Assembly: GCA_944362555.1 (NCBI GenBank)
Contig: CALVTL010000003.1
Coordinates: forward strand, 28,030-92,029
Length of the DNA stretch: 64,000 bases
From: an uncultured Clostridia bacterium
Lineage (GTDB): Bacteria; Bacillota; Clostridia; Christensenellales; Borkfalkiaceae
Direction: 5' to 3'
Below the pieces are notes generated by a model. That model was not told where the DNA came from, searched no databases, and saw only the letters and a list, made by a program, of their open reading frames with translations. Shown here one piece after another: positions 1 to 10,204 of this stretch (the stretch's first letter is position 1; each line of letters starts with the position of its first letter). Made by a program: the position numbers and the translations under genes.

Positions 1-36
1 TTTGAATGGGTGATGGGTGTACGTCCGCTCGTCCAT
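1..36 (-). CDS. start of an unidentified gene, cut by the window edge
   Basis: Only the first 12 codons are inside the window (MDERTYTHHPFK), so the product cannot be named. The start is supported by a purine-rich ribosome binding site (GGGGAGGGG) just upstream of the ATG and by a good promoter about 50 bases further upstream on the same strand. The rest of the gene lies to the left of base 1. Confidence 0.5.
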   Translation of the reverse strand, partial: MDERTYTHHPFK

Positions 37-89
37 CCGCCCCTCCCCTGCGCCGCACAGGGCGCAAACAAAAGTTTGTATCTTCCACT

Positions 90-118
90 ATGATAGCGCG
101 AACGGCGCAAAAAGTCAA
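90..118 (-). promoter_or_regulatory. sigma-A-type promoter for the gene leaving the left edge
   Basis: On the minus strand TTGACT and TATCAT are separated by 17 bases. Transcription would start near base 83 and read into the partial gene at the left edge. Confidence 0.6.
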
Positions 119-166
119 GCGCTGCGAGGCAGCCGCGCAAAATGCTCCGTGCGCAAATGTGAGAAA

Positions 167-201
167 GCGCGCTTTCCCCGCCGCGGGCGGGAGAAGCGCG
201 C
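167..201 (-). terminator. probable terminator after the CvpA-like gene
   Basis: A GC-rich hairpin (GCGCGCTT... paired with ...AAGCGCGC) is followed on the minus strand by TTTCTC. It would end the glnS-membrane protein transcript. The U tract is weak. Confidence 0.45.
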
Positions 202-232
202 ACCAAACCCTGTCTTCCGCCGTCCGTCTCCG

Positions 233-1285
233 TCAGCCCAAAAAGAGGGTGACGGGGTTGCAGGAATAGAGCAGCGCCGACACGGGCGAGGAGGAAAACA
301 GCGAGGCGATGTTTTCAAACACGGGGCCGAGCGCCTCCCCCATCGGAAGGGACGCGGCATTCGCCGCGACATACGAAACGCCGAAGTCGACGCCCGCGCC
401 CAGCGCGAAGAAGAGCGCCGTGAACACGACCGCCATCAGCGCGCCGTCGATGATGCTCAACACGGTGCAGCCCTTCATCTTTCGGACGAGCAGGTTGATG
501 AGCACGGTGATGAGGATGATGATGACGAGCAGGACGACGAAGCAGATGACGGCGACGATGATCGTCCCCAGTATGCCCGTCGCCGCGCCGAGCGAGGCGG
601 GCAGGCTCCCCGCGATGGCGGCGGCGAGCTGCGCGAGGAAGGGCACGCGCACCGCGAGCACGAAGGAGAGGATGAGCGCCCCCACCCCGAGCGCGAGCGT
701 GAACACCGTCCAGACGGTGCGCACGAAGCCGATGCGGTACCCCGCGCGCATCATGATGAGAAAGACGGCGACGACGAACAGATCGAAGGCGTGTCCGCCA
801 AAAAGCTCCCAGACGGGGCTGTTATAGACGACGTCGAGCGCCGCCACGTCCACGTGGAATACGGGCAGCGCCGCCAGAACGGGCGCGCCGAGCACGAGGA
901 AGAAGACAGCAAAGTTCCCCAGCGCCGTGATGCCGCCCAGCAGCCTGCTCATAAAGCGGAAAAATCCGTTCGCGGGACGGGCGCGCATGAGCATGGCGTG
1001 CCGCACGACGCCGCCCACTGCGAGCACAACGGCGCCCGTTCCCGCAAGCAGCCCCGCGGCGAGCAGAAAGCCGTTCCACCCCACACGTCCCCCCTCGGGG
1101 ACGGGCAGGACGTTCAATAAAAAGGTCGCCGCAAAGACGATGAGGATCTGCCACGACAGCCACGACACGCGCGGAAACCTGCGCACAAAGCCGTAAATAA
1201 AGACAGCGAGCGCAAGCACCCCCGCGGCGATGGCGGCGGGGAGAACGAGATCGGAAGGGTTGATGGCAAGAATGCCGCTCTGCAT
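233..1285 (-). CDS. CvpA-like multi-pass membrane protein
   Basis: The product has 350 residues and about eight hydrophobic segments. The first (residues ~10-30) and following helices are unassigned. The second half resembles the CvpA family: a helix followed by a short basic loop with G-Y-R-x-G-F (near residue 190), then more helices ending in a small-residue-rich segment. CvpA proteins are inner-membrane proteins linked to colicin V production and envelope stress, with no known enzymatic activity. The start ATG has AAGGAGGAACC directly before it. It lies 32 bases after the glnS stop on the same strand, so it is probably cotranscribed with glnS. The family call is by resemblance only. Confidence 0.6.
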   Translation of the reverse strand: MQSGILAINPSDLVLPAAIAAGVLALAVFIYGFVRRFPRVSWLSWQILIVFAATFLLNVLPVPEGGRVGWNGFLLAAGLLAGTGAVVLAVGGVVRHAMLMRARPANGFFRFMSRLLGGITALGNFAVFFLVLGAPVLAALPVFHVDVAALDVVYNSPVWELFGGHAFDLFVVAVFLIMMRAGYRIGFVRTVWTVFTLALGVGALILSFVLAVRVPFLAQLAAAIAGSLPASLGAATGILGTIIVAVICFVVLLVIIILITVLINLLVRKMKGCTVLSIIDGALMAVVFTALFFALGAGVDFGVSYVAANAASLPMGEALGPVFENIASLFSSSPVSALLYSCNPVTLFLG

Positions 1286-1317
1286 GGTTCCTCCTTGACG
1301 CTGCGTTCAGGCAGACG

Positions 1318-2943
<1,626 letters not shown>

Positions 2944-3089
2944 AGTTTTCTCCTGTAAAATGCGTGCGAAAAAATTATCGTTTATAATTGCGCCTATATT
3001 ATACTGCAAGGGAGTAATACGAACCCGATCAAAAGCGTCCATTTTGCGGTGATGCATTGTTGAAAGGCTTGCCCGTGCCACACGGCACG

Positions 3090-3235
3090 CGCTGCGCCTT
3101 TTTCTCGGCGGCGCCGATGGAAAGCGCCGCCTCGGACACGGTTTTTGCGCTGATAAAGCAAAAACCTCAGTTCGGGGCGCGCGCACGGCACACTGTGCCG
3201 ATGCGCATAACGCGTCCCTCACCGCGCCTGACCGC
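3090..3235 (-). repeat. copy of a dispersed repeat module, inverted and diverged
   Basis: Read on the minus strand, this stretch matches the module found at 24.42-24.65 kb and 36.50-36.72 kb: GCGTTATGCGCATC, then CGAACTGAGGTTTTTGC and a paired GCAAAAACCGTG. It is more diverged than those two. It lies in the gap between glnS and glyS; bases 3004-3450 hold no convincing gene. Confidence 0.6.
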
Positions 3236-3522
3236 AAAATTAACTGCTTTTGATTGCTTTGCACTTTTTGCGGCAAGATTTTGGGATGATTTGCCGCGAA
3301 GAGGATGCAGCAATACCCAAGTATTGCAAAGACGATGAACGGCAAGGCGCCCAAAAGATGCCGCAAAAAGCGTGTTCGCATTGTTCCCTTGCAGTATTAT
3401 AGCACATTTTTGAGAAAAATGATACCGTTTCCGCACAACTTCGCAAAAAATCGTGAAGGAACTTAGCGGAGGCAAAACGGCGGTGAAATCGTCACGCAGG
3501 AGCTGTCCGCTTCACGTCCGCC

Positions 3523-3790
3523 CCATCCCCGTAGGGGAAGGCGATGCGCCCCTCATCCGTCAGGCTCGTTCCTCGCCCGCCGCCTTCCCCCGAGGGGGAA
3601 GGCGAAGCGCCCCCTCATCCGTCAGGCTCGTTCCTCGCCCGCCACCTTCCCCAAGGGGGAAGGCAATGCGCCCCTCATCCGTCAGGCTCGTTCCTCGCCT
3701 GCCACCTTCCCCCGTGGGGGAAGGCGAAGCGCCCCCTCATCCGTCAGGCTCGTTCCTCGCCTGCCACCTTCCCCCGTGGGGGAAGGCTTG
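3523..3790. repeat. tandem array of about four 62-bp palindromic units
   Basis: The unit is CCCTCATCCGTCAGGCTCG, a short spacer, then a hairpin CCTTCCCC-NN-GGGGGAAGG. Four units follow each other with only a few base changes (CCCGCC or CCTGCC before the hairpin). Short open frames across it simply translate the repeat and are not genes. Confidence 0.85.
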
Positions 3791-3856
3791 AAGCGCAGCC
3801 GACCGAGCCCCTCGCTCCCCTTCCCCGTTCCGAGAAATGAAATGGCAAGGCATTTC

Positions 3857-3960
3857 CTCTCTGCGTCATTCCGAGGAATGAAATGACGAGGGATCTCCTC
3901 CCCGCGTCATTCCGAGGAATGAAATGACGAGGAATGAAATGACGAGGAATCTCCTCGAAT
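3857..3960. repeat. short palindromic repeat cluster
   Basis: Two copies of CGTCATTCCGAGGAATGA followed by AATGACGAGG and ATCTCCTC, with an extra partial unit. The same vocabulary recurs at 36.2, 38.7 and 45.4 kb, so it is a dispersed intergenic family. It ends directly before the glyS promoter. Confidence 0.75.
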
Positions 3961-3965
3961 TTTGC

Positions 3966-3994
3966 TTGCCAATCCACGCGGAATAGAGTATAAT
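3966..3994 (+). promoter_or_regulatory. glyS promoter
   Basis: TTGCCA and TATAAT are separated by 17 bases, 33 bases before the glyS ATG. The short leader leaves no room for a T-box. Confidence 0.75.
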
Positions 3995-4026
3995 ATCTGC
4001 GAATATCTGCAAAAAAGGACAACGTT

Positions 4027-5403
4027 ATGGCAAAGAGAGCGGTCACGATGGACAAACTCGTCGCGCTGTGCAAGGCGCGCGGCATCATCTTCCCCGGCAG
4101 CGAAATTTACGGCGGCATGGGGAACACCTGGGACTACGGCCCCGTGGGCGTGGAAATTAAGAACAACTTAAAGCGCGCATGGTGGAAGCGCTTTGTACAG
4201 GAGAGCGACAACTCCTACGGCGTGGATGCCGCCATTCTCATGAATGCGCGCGTCTGGGAAGCGAGCGGACACACCGCGTCCTTCTCCGACCCCAAGATGG
4301 ACTGCAAAAACTGCAAGTCCCGCCACCGCGCCGACAACCTCATCGAGGCGCACTCCAAGGGTAAAGTCAACCCCGACCTCATGTCCAACGAGGAGATGGA
4401 GGCGTATATCAACGAGCATCACGTCTGCTGCCCCATCTGCGGCAAGTGCGACTGGACGCCCATCCGCACCTTCAACCTGATGTTCGAGACCTCGCGCGGC
4501 GTCACCGACGAGAGCCAGAACAAGATCTATCTGCGCCCCGAGACGGCGCAGGGCGAGTTCGTCAACTTCCTCAACGTGCAGCGCACGACGCGCGCCAAGA
4601 TCCCCTTCGGCATCGCGCAGGTGGGCAAGGCATTCCGCAATGAGATAACGCCCGGAAACTTCATCTTCCGCACCATCGAATTTGAACAGATGGAGCACCA
4701 GTGGTTCTGCAAGGAAGGCACGGACAGCGAATATTACGCCGCGTTCAAACAGAAGGCGTGGCAGTTCCTGCTCGACCTGGGCTTTCAGGCAGAGCATCTG
4801 CGCTATCACGACCACGACAAGCTCGCCCACTACGCAAAGGAGGCGTGCGACATCCAATATGAATTCCCGATGGGATGGAACGAGCTCAACGGCATCCACA
4901 ACCGCACCGACTACGACCTCTCCCGCCATCAGGAATATTCGGGCAAGTCGCTCACCTATATCGACCCCGTCTCGGGCGAGAAGTACATCCCCTACGTCAT
5001 CGAATACTCCATCGGCGCCGACCGCCTGATGCTCGCCGTCCTCTCCGAGGCGTACGACGAGGAGACGCTCGAAAACGGCGAAGTGCGCACCGTCATGCAC
5101 TTCCACCCCGCCATCGCCGCCTATAAGGCTGCCGTGCTGCCCCTGCAGAAAAATCTTGCCGCCCCCGCCAAGGAACTTGCGGAGAAGCTCAAAAAGTACT
5201 TCCCCGTCACCTATGACGACGCGGGCTCCATCGGCAAGCGCTACCGCCGCCAGGACGAGATCGGCACGCCCTACTGCCTGACCATCGACTTCACGACGCT
5301 CGAGGACGGCACCGTGACCGTGCGCGACCGCGACACGATGGCGCAGGAGCGCATGACGCCCGACGACGCCATCGCCTTCCTGCTCAAAAAGTGCGCGTTC
5401 TGA
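4027..5403 (+). CDS. glyS: glycyl-tRNA synthetase, single-chain (dimeric) type
   Basis: The 458-residue protein is the alpha2-type class II GlyRS found in Gram-positives, archaea and eukaryotes, not the alpha2beta2 form. Visible signatures include GGMGNTWDYGPVGVE near the N-terminus, a zinc-type CKNC...CCPICGKC insertion (residues ~95-145), motif 2 region FRNEITPGNFIFRTIEFEQ, and the motif 3 region with SIGADRLML. The C-terminal anticodon-binding domain ends at DAIAFLLKKCAF. AAAAGGAC precedes the ATG. It is monocistronic between its own promoter and a strong terminator. Confidence 0.97.
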   Translation: MAKRAVTMDKLVALCKARGIIFPGSEIYGGMGNTWDYGPVGVEIKNNLKRAWWKRFVQESDNSYGVDAAILMNARVWEASGHTASFSDPKMDCKNCKSRHRADNLIEAHSKGKVNPDLMSNEEMEAYINEHHVCCPICGKCDWTPIRTFNLMFETSRGVTDESQNKIYLRPETAQGEFVNFLNVQRTTRAKIPFGIAQVGKAFRNEITPGNFIFRTIEFEQMEHQWFCKEGTDSEYYAAFKQKAWQFLLDLGFQAEHLRYHDHDKLAHYAKEACDIQYEFPMGWNELNGIHNRTDYDLSRHQEYSGKSLTYIDPVSGEKYIPYVIEYSIGADRLMLAVLSEAYDEETLENGEVRTVMHFHPAIAAYKAAVLPLQKNLAAPAKELAEKLKKYFPVTYDDAGSIGKRYRRQDEIGTPYCLTIDFTTLEDGTVTVRDRDTMAQERMTPDDAIAFLLKKCAF

Positions 5404-5463
5404 CCGCGCCACCCCTTTCCCGCGCTGCAAAAACCCATAAAAACCGCACCCGCACATAGAGCT

Positions 5464-5500
5464 CCCGCAAAAATGCCGCGCATTTTTGCGGGATTTTTAC
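5464..5500 (+). terminator. glyS terminator
   Basis: A perfect 13-bp stem (CCCGCAAAAATGC, loop CGC, GCATTTTTGCGGG) is followed by ATTTTTAC. It lies 60 bases after the glyS stop. Confidence 0.85.
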
Positions 5501-5555
5501 TGTACGAGGGGGCATTTTTACTGTACGAGGGGGCATTTTTACTGTACGAGGGGGG
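5493..5555. repeat. three tandem 21-bp repeats
   Basis: The unit ATTTTTACTGTACGAGGGGGC occurs three times in a row with one change in the last copy. The first unit begins within the T tract of the glyS terminator. Confidence 0.9.
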
Positions 5556-5644
5556 CAAGGATCAGATATTATAACGCGCGCTCAATTCCACTCATCGGCA
5601 AAGTCTCTCCTGAACCCGCGGACGAGCCGCGGGTTTTCGTTATG

Positions 5645-5669
5645 AAAAAAGCAGCTCCCGAGGGGGAGC
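5645..5669 (-). terminator. rsmA terminator
   Basis: On the minus strand GCTCCC-CCTC-GGGAGC is followed by TGCTTTTTTC, 20 bases after the rsmA stop. A second hairpin (AACCCGCGG/CCGCGGGTT, 5613-5635) next to it ends in TTTTCG on the plus strand. Confidence 0.75.
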
Positions 5670-5688
5670 CGCTCATAAAACAAGCGCA

Positions 5689-6525
5689 TTAGGTGAGGAC
5701 ATGGCGGGCGGTGAGGACGTCGGCAAGGCGGGCGAAGCCGGCGGGAGAGAGCGTCTCTCCCCGTACCATGTCCGCGATGCCCGCCTCCGAAAGCACTTCC
5801 CTTGCCCGCTCGCGCGGGAGGCGGAAGGCATTCATCAGATTGTTCTCGAGCGTCTTTCTCCGCCCCGCAAAGGCGCACCGCACGACGGCGCGGTAAGCCG
5901 CCTCGCTGACGACGGGGAGCCGCCCGCGCTCAAAGTCGATGCGCACGATGGCGGAATCCACGTTGGGGCGGGGGGTGAACATGGTGCGCGGCACTCTGCG
6001 CGTGATGCGCGCCTCGCCCTTTAAGGCGATGGCGGCGGTGACGGCGCCGTAGTCGGGCGTTCCGGGCTGCGCCGTGAAGCGCAGCGCCACCTCCTCCTGC
6101 ACCATGACGGTGAGCCCCGCGCACCGCTCCGCCTCCTCCAAAAAGCGCATTAAAACGGGCGTCGTGACGTAATAGGGAAGGTTGGCGACGACGCGGTATT
6201 CCCCGAGCTCCCCTTCGAGTGCCGCAAGGTCGGCGCGCAGAAAGTCGCCGAATACGACCTCCACATTTTCACATCCCGAAAGCGTTTCGGCGAGCACGGG
6301 GCGCAGGGAGGAGTCGATCTCATAGGCGAGCACGCGCGCCGCCGCCCCGGAGAGCGCCCGCGTGAGCGCGCCCGCGCCCGCGCCGATCTCCAAAACGGTG
6401 CCACCGTCCACGCCCGCGTCGCGCACGATGGCGCCGAGCAGGTTGGCGTCCGTGAGAAAATTCTGCCCGAATTTCTTTTTGAAGGAAAACCCGTGCCTTG
6501 CAAGAATGGTGCGGATGTCATCCAT
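5689..6525 (-). CDS. rsmA: 16S rRNA dimethyladenosine transferase (KsgA)
   Basis: The enzyme methylates A1518 and A1519 of 16S rRNA with S-adenosylmethionine late in small-subunit assembly. The 278-residue frame has the classical start FKKKFGQNFLTD (residues ~14-25), the SAM-binding loop LEIGAGAGALT (near 50), and the catalytic NLPYYVTTP motif (near 120). The ATG at 6525 is preferred over an earlier in-frame start because AGAGGAAAG precedes it and known family members begin here. It is the last gene of the metG-tatD-radical SAM-rsmA run; the same metG...tatD...ksgA order is typical of Firmicutes. A weak hairpin (6604-6623) lies between it and the radical SAM gene. Confidence 0.95.
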   Translation of the reverse strand: MDDIRTILARHGFSFKKKFGQNFLTDANLLGAIVRDAGVDGGTVLEIGAGAGALTRALSGAAARVLAYEIDSSLRPVLAETLSGCENVEVVFGDFLRADLAALEGELGEYRVVANLPYYVTTPVLMRFLEEAERCAGLTVMVQEEVALRFTAQPGTPDYGAVTAAIALKGEARITRRVPRTMFTPRPNVDSAIVRIDFERGRLPVVSEAAYRAVVRCAFAGRRKTLENNLMNAFRLPRERAREVLSEAGIADMVRGETLSPAGFARLADVLTARHVLT

Positions 6526-6630
6526 AACTTTCCTCTTGTAAAAAGCCGCGCGCGGCGGATACTGCAAAGTGAGGGAACGACCCTCCCGACAAAAGAACAA
6601 AGGGAGCCGCCACAGAGCGGCTCTCTCGCT

Positions 6631-7221
6631 TTAATCGATCATGGGGCGCACGCGCAGCGGGACGCCGACGCGCTCCGCAAGAGCGCGGCACGCCTCCACT
6701 TCCGCCTCCCCCACGCAGTCCACCACGGAGAACCAGCAGTTCAGGCGGTAATTTTTGCACGATTGGGCGAAGAAGAGCATGGAGTCGAACGCCATGTCGG
6801 GATATAGGGGGCGGCACAGCTTTTCGTAGAGCTTGGCGCTGGACGCGTTCAGCGAGATGTTGATGCCGTCCAGCTTGCCGGCGAGCTCGGGCGCGATGTC
6901 CCGCCCGTTGATGATGCTGCCGTGCCCGTTGGTGTTGAGGCGGGTCTTTTTTCCGCACGAATGGACATAGTCGCAGACTTCCAGCATGGTCTGCAGGCGG
7001 TATGTGGGCTCGCCGAAGCCGCAGAACACGACCTCGTCGCAGTCGCAGTTTCCGAGCGCGCTGATGACCTGCTCCGCGGAGGGCTCGCCGTCCTTGAGCC
7101 AGAGGGAGTACCCCTCGAACGTCTCCTTGCCGTTGCGCACGCAGAACGTGCAGCGGTTGGAGCAGCGGTTGGTGAGGTTGACATAGAGATTGTTTCCGAT
7201 CTTATAGACGTAAGTATCCAT
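6631..7221 (-). CDS. TatD-linked radical SAM protein
   Basis: The 196-residue protein has the radical SAM cluster motif CSNRCTFC (C-x3-C-x2-C, residues ~18-25), followed by GFGEPTYR (the glycine-rich SAM-binding GGE equivalent) near residue 70 and NTNGHG near 100. It matches in size and context the family defined by being encoded next to TatD, whose reaction and substrate are unknown. It follows tatD by 20 bases and precedes rsmA. The ATG was chosen at 7221 because the longer frame runs through tatD in another reading frame. QueE-like function is possible by fold, but no queuosine genes are nearby. Confidence 0.85.
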   Translation of the reverse strand: MDTYVYKIGNNLYVNLTNRCSNRCTFCVRNGKETFEGYSLWLKDGEPSAEQVISALGNCDCDEVVFCGFGEPTYRLQTMLEVCDYVHSCGKKTRLNTNGHGSIINGRDIAPELAGKLDGINISLNASSAKLYEKLCRPLYPDMAFDSMLFFAQSCKNYRLNCWFSVVDCVGEAEVEACRALAERVGVPLRVRPMID

Positions 7222-7241
7222 ATTTCTGTCCCCGAACGATT

Positions 7242-8006
7242 TTATTGTCTGCACTTGGGAAAGAGGGTCTGCGCGTTCTCCGCGACCTGCGCCGCGAACG
7301 CCCCTTCGTCCTCCCCGCGAAGCTGCGCGAGGCGCGCCGCAATGACGGGGATGTTGGCGGGCGAGTTCTTCTCCCCGCGGAAGGGAGAAAGATAGGGGCT
7401 GTCCGTCTCGGTGAGGATGCGCTCTTTGGGGCAGGCGCGCACGCTCTCCCAGACGTTTCTGGCGTTTTTGAAGCACGCCACGCCGCCGAAGGAAAAATAG
7501 GCGCCCAGCTCCAGAAAGGCGGGCAGATTTTCCGCCCCGTGCGAATAGCAGTGCATGAGGAACCCGCGCCGCAGGAGCGCGCGGTGTGTGCGCAGAACGT
7601 GCAGCATATCGGCGCAGCAGTCGCGCGAGTGGATCTGCACGGGCAGCCCCGCCCCGTCGGCGAGCTCGAGCTGCCGCACAAAGAGCGCCTGCTGGGCGGC
7701 GCGGGCGGGCGTATCCCAATGATAGTCCAGCCCGATCTCCCCGACCGCCACGCATTTTTCCTCCTGCAAGAGCCGCGCGACGGCGCAAATGTCCGCCTCA
7801 GAGACGCGCTCCGCCTCGGAGGGGTGGATGCCCGCCGCAAAGTACATTCCGTCATACCGCGCGCAAAGATCGCGGTGCATGGCGCTGTGCGCGGACGTAT
7901 CGCCCGCGAGGACGACCATCCCCACCCCCGCCGCGCGGATGCGCTCCCATTCGGCGGGGACGTCGTAGCCCTCCTCCGCGAAATGGGCGTGGATATCGAG
8001 ATACAT
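7242..8006 (-). CDS. tatD: TatD family metal-dependent hydrolase/DNase
   Basis: The 254-residue TIM-barrel hydrolase has the N-terminal metal motif LDIHAHF (residues 3-9), the GEIGLDYH motif (near 92), IHSRD (near 130), MHCYSHG (near 155) and TETDSPYLSP (near 205), all hallmarks of the family. TatD proteins are cytosolic 3'-5' exonucleases/deoxyribonucleases or D-aminoacyl-tRNA deacylase-like enzymes. The ATG lies one base before the metG stop region, so the two are tightly coupled. In Bacillus the equivalent gene (yabD) also follows the MetRS gene. Confidence 0.93.
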   Translation of the reverse strand: MYLDIHAHFAEEGYDVPAEWERIRAAGVGMVVLAGDTSAHSAMHRDLCARYDGMYFAAGIHPSEAERVSEADICAVARLLQEEKCVAVGEIGLDYHWDTPARAAQQALFVRQLELADGAGLPVQIHSRDCCADMLHVLRTHRALLRRGFLMHCYSHGAENLPAFLELGAYFSFGGVACFKNARNVWESVRACPKERILTETDSPYLSPFRGEKNSPANIPVIAARLAQLRGEDEGAFAAQVAENAQTLFPKCRQ

Positions 8007-8007
8007 A

Positions 8008-10020
8008 TCAGCGGATGAGCGCGCCCGACGGCAGATCCTTTTCGGGCGAAAGGAGGGAGAGATTGCCCTCCGCGTCCTCGGCGCAGAGCACCATGCCCTC
8101 CGAGAGCACGCCGCAAAGCGTTGCGGGCTGCAGGTTGGTGACGAGCACCACCTTTTTGCCCACCATCTCCTCGGGCGTATACCACCTGGCGATGCCCGAG
8201 ACGACCGAGCGCACCTCGCTGCCGACGCGGATGGTCTCGTGCAGCAGCTTTTTGGACTTGGGAACGCGCTCGCAGGCGATGACCTCGCCCACCTTCAGCT
8301 CCACCTTGGCAAAGTCGTCGATGGTGATGCGTTCATTGCACACGTCCCCCGCCCTCTCTTTTTGGGAAGGGGCTTTTGCGGCGCCCGCCTTGCCGCCCTG
8401 ATTTTTTGCGGCGGCAGTTTCGCGCTCGTACTCCGCCCTCTGCGCGGCGCGGATGGCGTCCACCTTGGGGGAAACTTCCTTCCAGTCGAAGCGGGCGAAC
8501 AGGGGCTCGTCCGTCTCCGCGACGGCGCTGCCGGAGGGGTACGCGCCGAACGTGCGGCATTCTTCGAGCGTCTTGAAGGGCGCGTTGAGATAGACGGAAA
8601 TTTTCTGCGCCGTGTCGGGCAGGAAGGGCGCAAGCAAGCTCGCGCCCGTCAGGATGCTCTCCGTGAGGTTATATAAAACGGTCGCAAGGCGCGCCTTCTT
8701 CGCCTCGTCCTTGCCGAGCACCCAGGGCATCGTCTCGTCGATATACTTGTTGGCGCGGCGGAAGATGAGAAAGATCTCCTGCAAAGCGTCCGCGACGCGG
8801 TAGTCCTCCATGCACGCCGTCACCTTGTCCGCCGCCCCCGTGACGACGGCTTTCAGTTCTTCGTCCACCGCCTCCGCGGCACCCATGTCCGCGACCGTGC
8901 CGCCGAAATACTTCCGCGTCATGGCGAGCGTGCGGCGGACGAGGTTGCCCAGCGTGTTGGCGAGGTCGGCGTTCACGCGCTCGCAGACGAGCTCCCAGGT
9001 GATGTTGCCGTCCCCCTCGCAGGACATCTCGTGCAGGACGAAATACCGCACGGCGTCCACGCCGAACACGGAGGCGAGGTCGTCCGCATAGATGACGTTC
9101 CCGCGCGACTTGCTCATCTTTTCGCCCCCCTGCAGCAGCCACGGGTGCGCGAAGATGTGGTCGGGCAGTTTTTCACCCAACGCCATCAGAAAGATGGGCC
9201 AATAGATGGTGTGGAAGCGCGCGATGTCCTTGCCGATGACGTGCAGCACCTCGGCGTTCCTCCAATAGGTATCGTAGAGCTGCCCGCTCCTGCCGTCGGG
9301 GTCGTAGCCCAGCCCCGAGATGTAGTTGGTGAGCGCGTCCAGCCAGACGTAGACGACGTGCTTTTTGTCAAATTCGACGGGGATGCCCCAGGTGAAAGAG
9401 GTGCGCGAGACGCACAGGTCCTGCAACCCCTTCTTCAGGAAGTTGTTCATCATCTCGTTCTTGCGGGAGACAGGACGGATGAACGCGGGATGGCTCTCGA
9501 TATGGGCGATGAGGCGGTCGGCGTACTTTCCCATCTTAAAGAAATACGCCTCCTCCTTCGCCCGACGGACCTCCCTTCCGCAGTCGGGGCACTTTCCGTC
9601 CACGAGCTGGCTCTCCGTCCAGAAGCTCTCGCACGGGGTGCAGTACCAGCCCTCGTATTCGCCCTTGTAGATGTCGCCCTGCTCGTAGAACTTTTTGAAG
9701 ATCTTCTGCACCGTCCGGACGTGGTCCTCGTCGGTGGTGCGGATGAAGCGGTCGTACCCGACGTTCACGCCGTCCCAGATCGCCTTGATGACGCCCGCCA
9801 CCCGATCGACGTACGCCTTGGGCGTGACGCCCGCCGCCTCCGCCTTCTCCTCGATCTTCTGCCCGTGCTCGTCCGTGCCCGTCTGGAAGCGGACGTCGTA
9901 GCCCTGCATCCGCTTGAAGCGGACGATGGCGTCCGTTAAGATCGCCTCGTAAGTGTTTCCGATATGCGGCTTGCCCGAAGTGTAGGCAATGGCCGTCGTC
10001 ACATAATAGGGTTTTTTCAT
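8008..10020 (-). CDS. metG: methionyl-tRNA synthetase with C-terminal tRNA-binding domain
   Basis: The 670-residue class I synthetase has PHIGN (HIGH equivalent, residues 18-22), a zinc knuckle CTPC...CPDC (residues ~127-147), and KMSKSRGN near residue 300. After the anticodon-binding helical domain comes a lysine/alanine-rich linker and a C-terminal EMAPII/Trbp111-type OB-fold (from ~570, FAKVELKVGEV to LPSGALIR) that aids dimerisation and tRNA binding. AGGGAAA precedes the ATG, and a good promoter lies 35 bases upstream. It heads the metG-tatD-radical SAM-rsmA operon. Confidence 0.97.
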   Translation of the reverse strand: MKKPYYVTTAIAYTSGKPHIGNTYEAILTDAIVRFKRMQGYDVRFQTGTDEHGQKIEEKAEAAGVTPKAYVDRVAGVIKAIWDGVNVGYDRFIRTTDEDHVRTVQKIFKKFYEQGDIYKGEYEGWYCTPCESFWTESQLVDGKCPDCGREVRRAKEEAYFFKMGKYADRLIAHIESHPAFIRPVSRKNEMMNNFLKKGLQDLCVSRTSFTWGIPVEFDKKHVVYVWLDALTNYISGLGYDPDGRSGQLYDTYWRNAEVLHVIGKDIARFHTIYWPIFLMALGEKLPDHIFAHPWLLQGGEKMSKSRGNVIYADDLASVFGVDAVRYFVLHEMSCEGDGNITWELVCERVNADLANTLGNLVRRTLAMTRKYFGGTVADMGAAEAVDEELKAVVTGAADKVTACMEDYRVADALQEIFLIFRRANKYIDETMPWVLGKDEAKKARLATVLYNLTESILTGASLLAPFLPDTAQKISVYLNAPFKTLEECRTFGAYPSGSAVAETDEPLFARFDWKEVSPKVDAIRAAQRAEYERETAAAKNQGGKAGAAKAPSQKERAGDVCNERITIDDFAKVELKVGEVIACERVPKSKKLLHETIRVGSEVRSVVSGIARWYTPEEMVGKKVVLVTNLQPATLCGVLSEGMVLCAEDAEGNLSLLSPEKDLPSGALIR

Positions 10021-10054
10021 GATGATTTCCCTGCCGTTTTTCTTTTCGCTGAAT

Positions 10055-10083
10055 ATTATATCGCATTTGCAAAAAAATGTAAA
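10055..10083 (-). promoter_or_regulatory. metG operon promoter
   Basis: TTTACA and TATAAT with a 17-base spacer on the minus strand. The leader is only about 28 bases, so no T-box is present. Confidence 0.8.
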
Positions 10084-10169
10084 CTTATTTTGCGCGTTTT
10101 GCGCGCCGCGCACGGCGGACGGCGCGCAGAGCGGAAGTTGCGCCTGTTTTGCGGCGATCTCACAATTTG

Positions 10170-10199
10170 TTCATGCCGCGGGGCACGCCCTCATACAAT
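10170..10199 (+). promoter_or_regulatory. sigma-E-like (sporulation) promoter of spmAB
   Basis: CATACAAT at 10192-10199 matches the -10 consensus of the mother-cell sigma factor (CATACA-T). The -35 region (TTCATGCC, spacer 14-15) matches only partly. The spmAB operon is controlled by sigma-E in Bacillus, which makes this reading attractive. The box ends five bases before the spmA ATG and there is no Shine-Dalgarno sequence. Confidence 0.5.
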
Positions 10200-10204
10200 A
10201 CCCT

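Noticed and set aside
3523-3790. CRISPR array
   Set aside because: Repeats follow each other with no unique spacers, the unit is 62 bp and no cas genes are near.
3453-3840. Proline/serine-rich reading frames
   Set aside because: They translate the tandem 62-bp repeat and have no ribosome binding site.
3990-4026. T-box before glyS
   Set aside because: The leader is only about 25 bases and lacks a T-box core.
6604-6623. Terminator between the radical SAM gene and rsmA
   Set aside because: The GAGCCGC/GCGGCTC hairpin lacks a T tract; kept only as a note in the rsmA entry.
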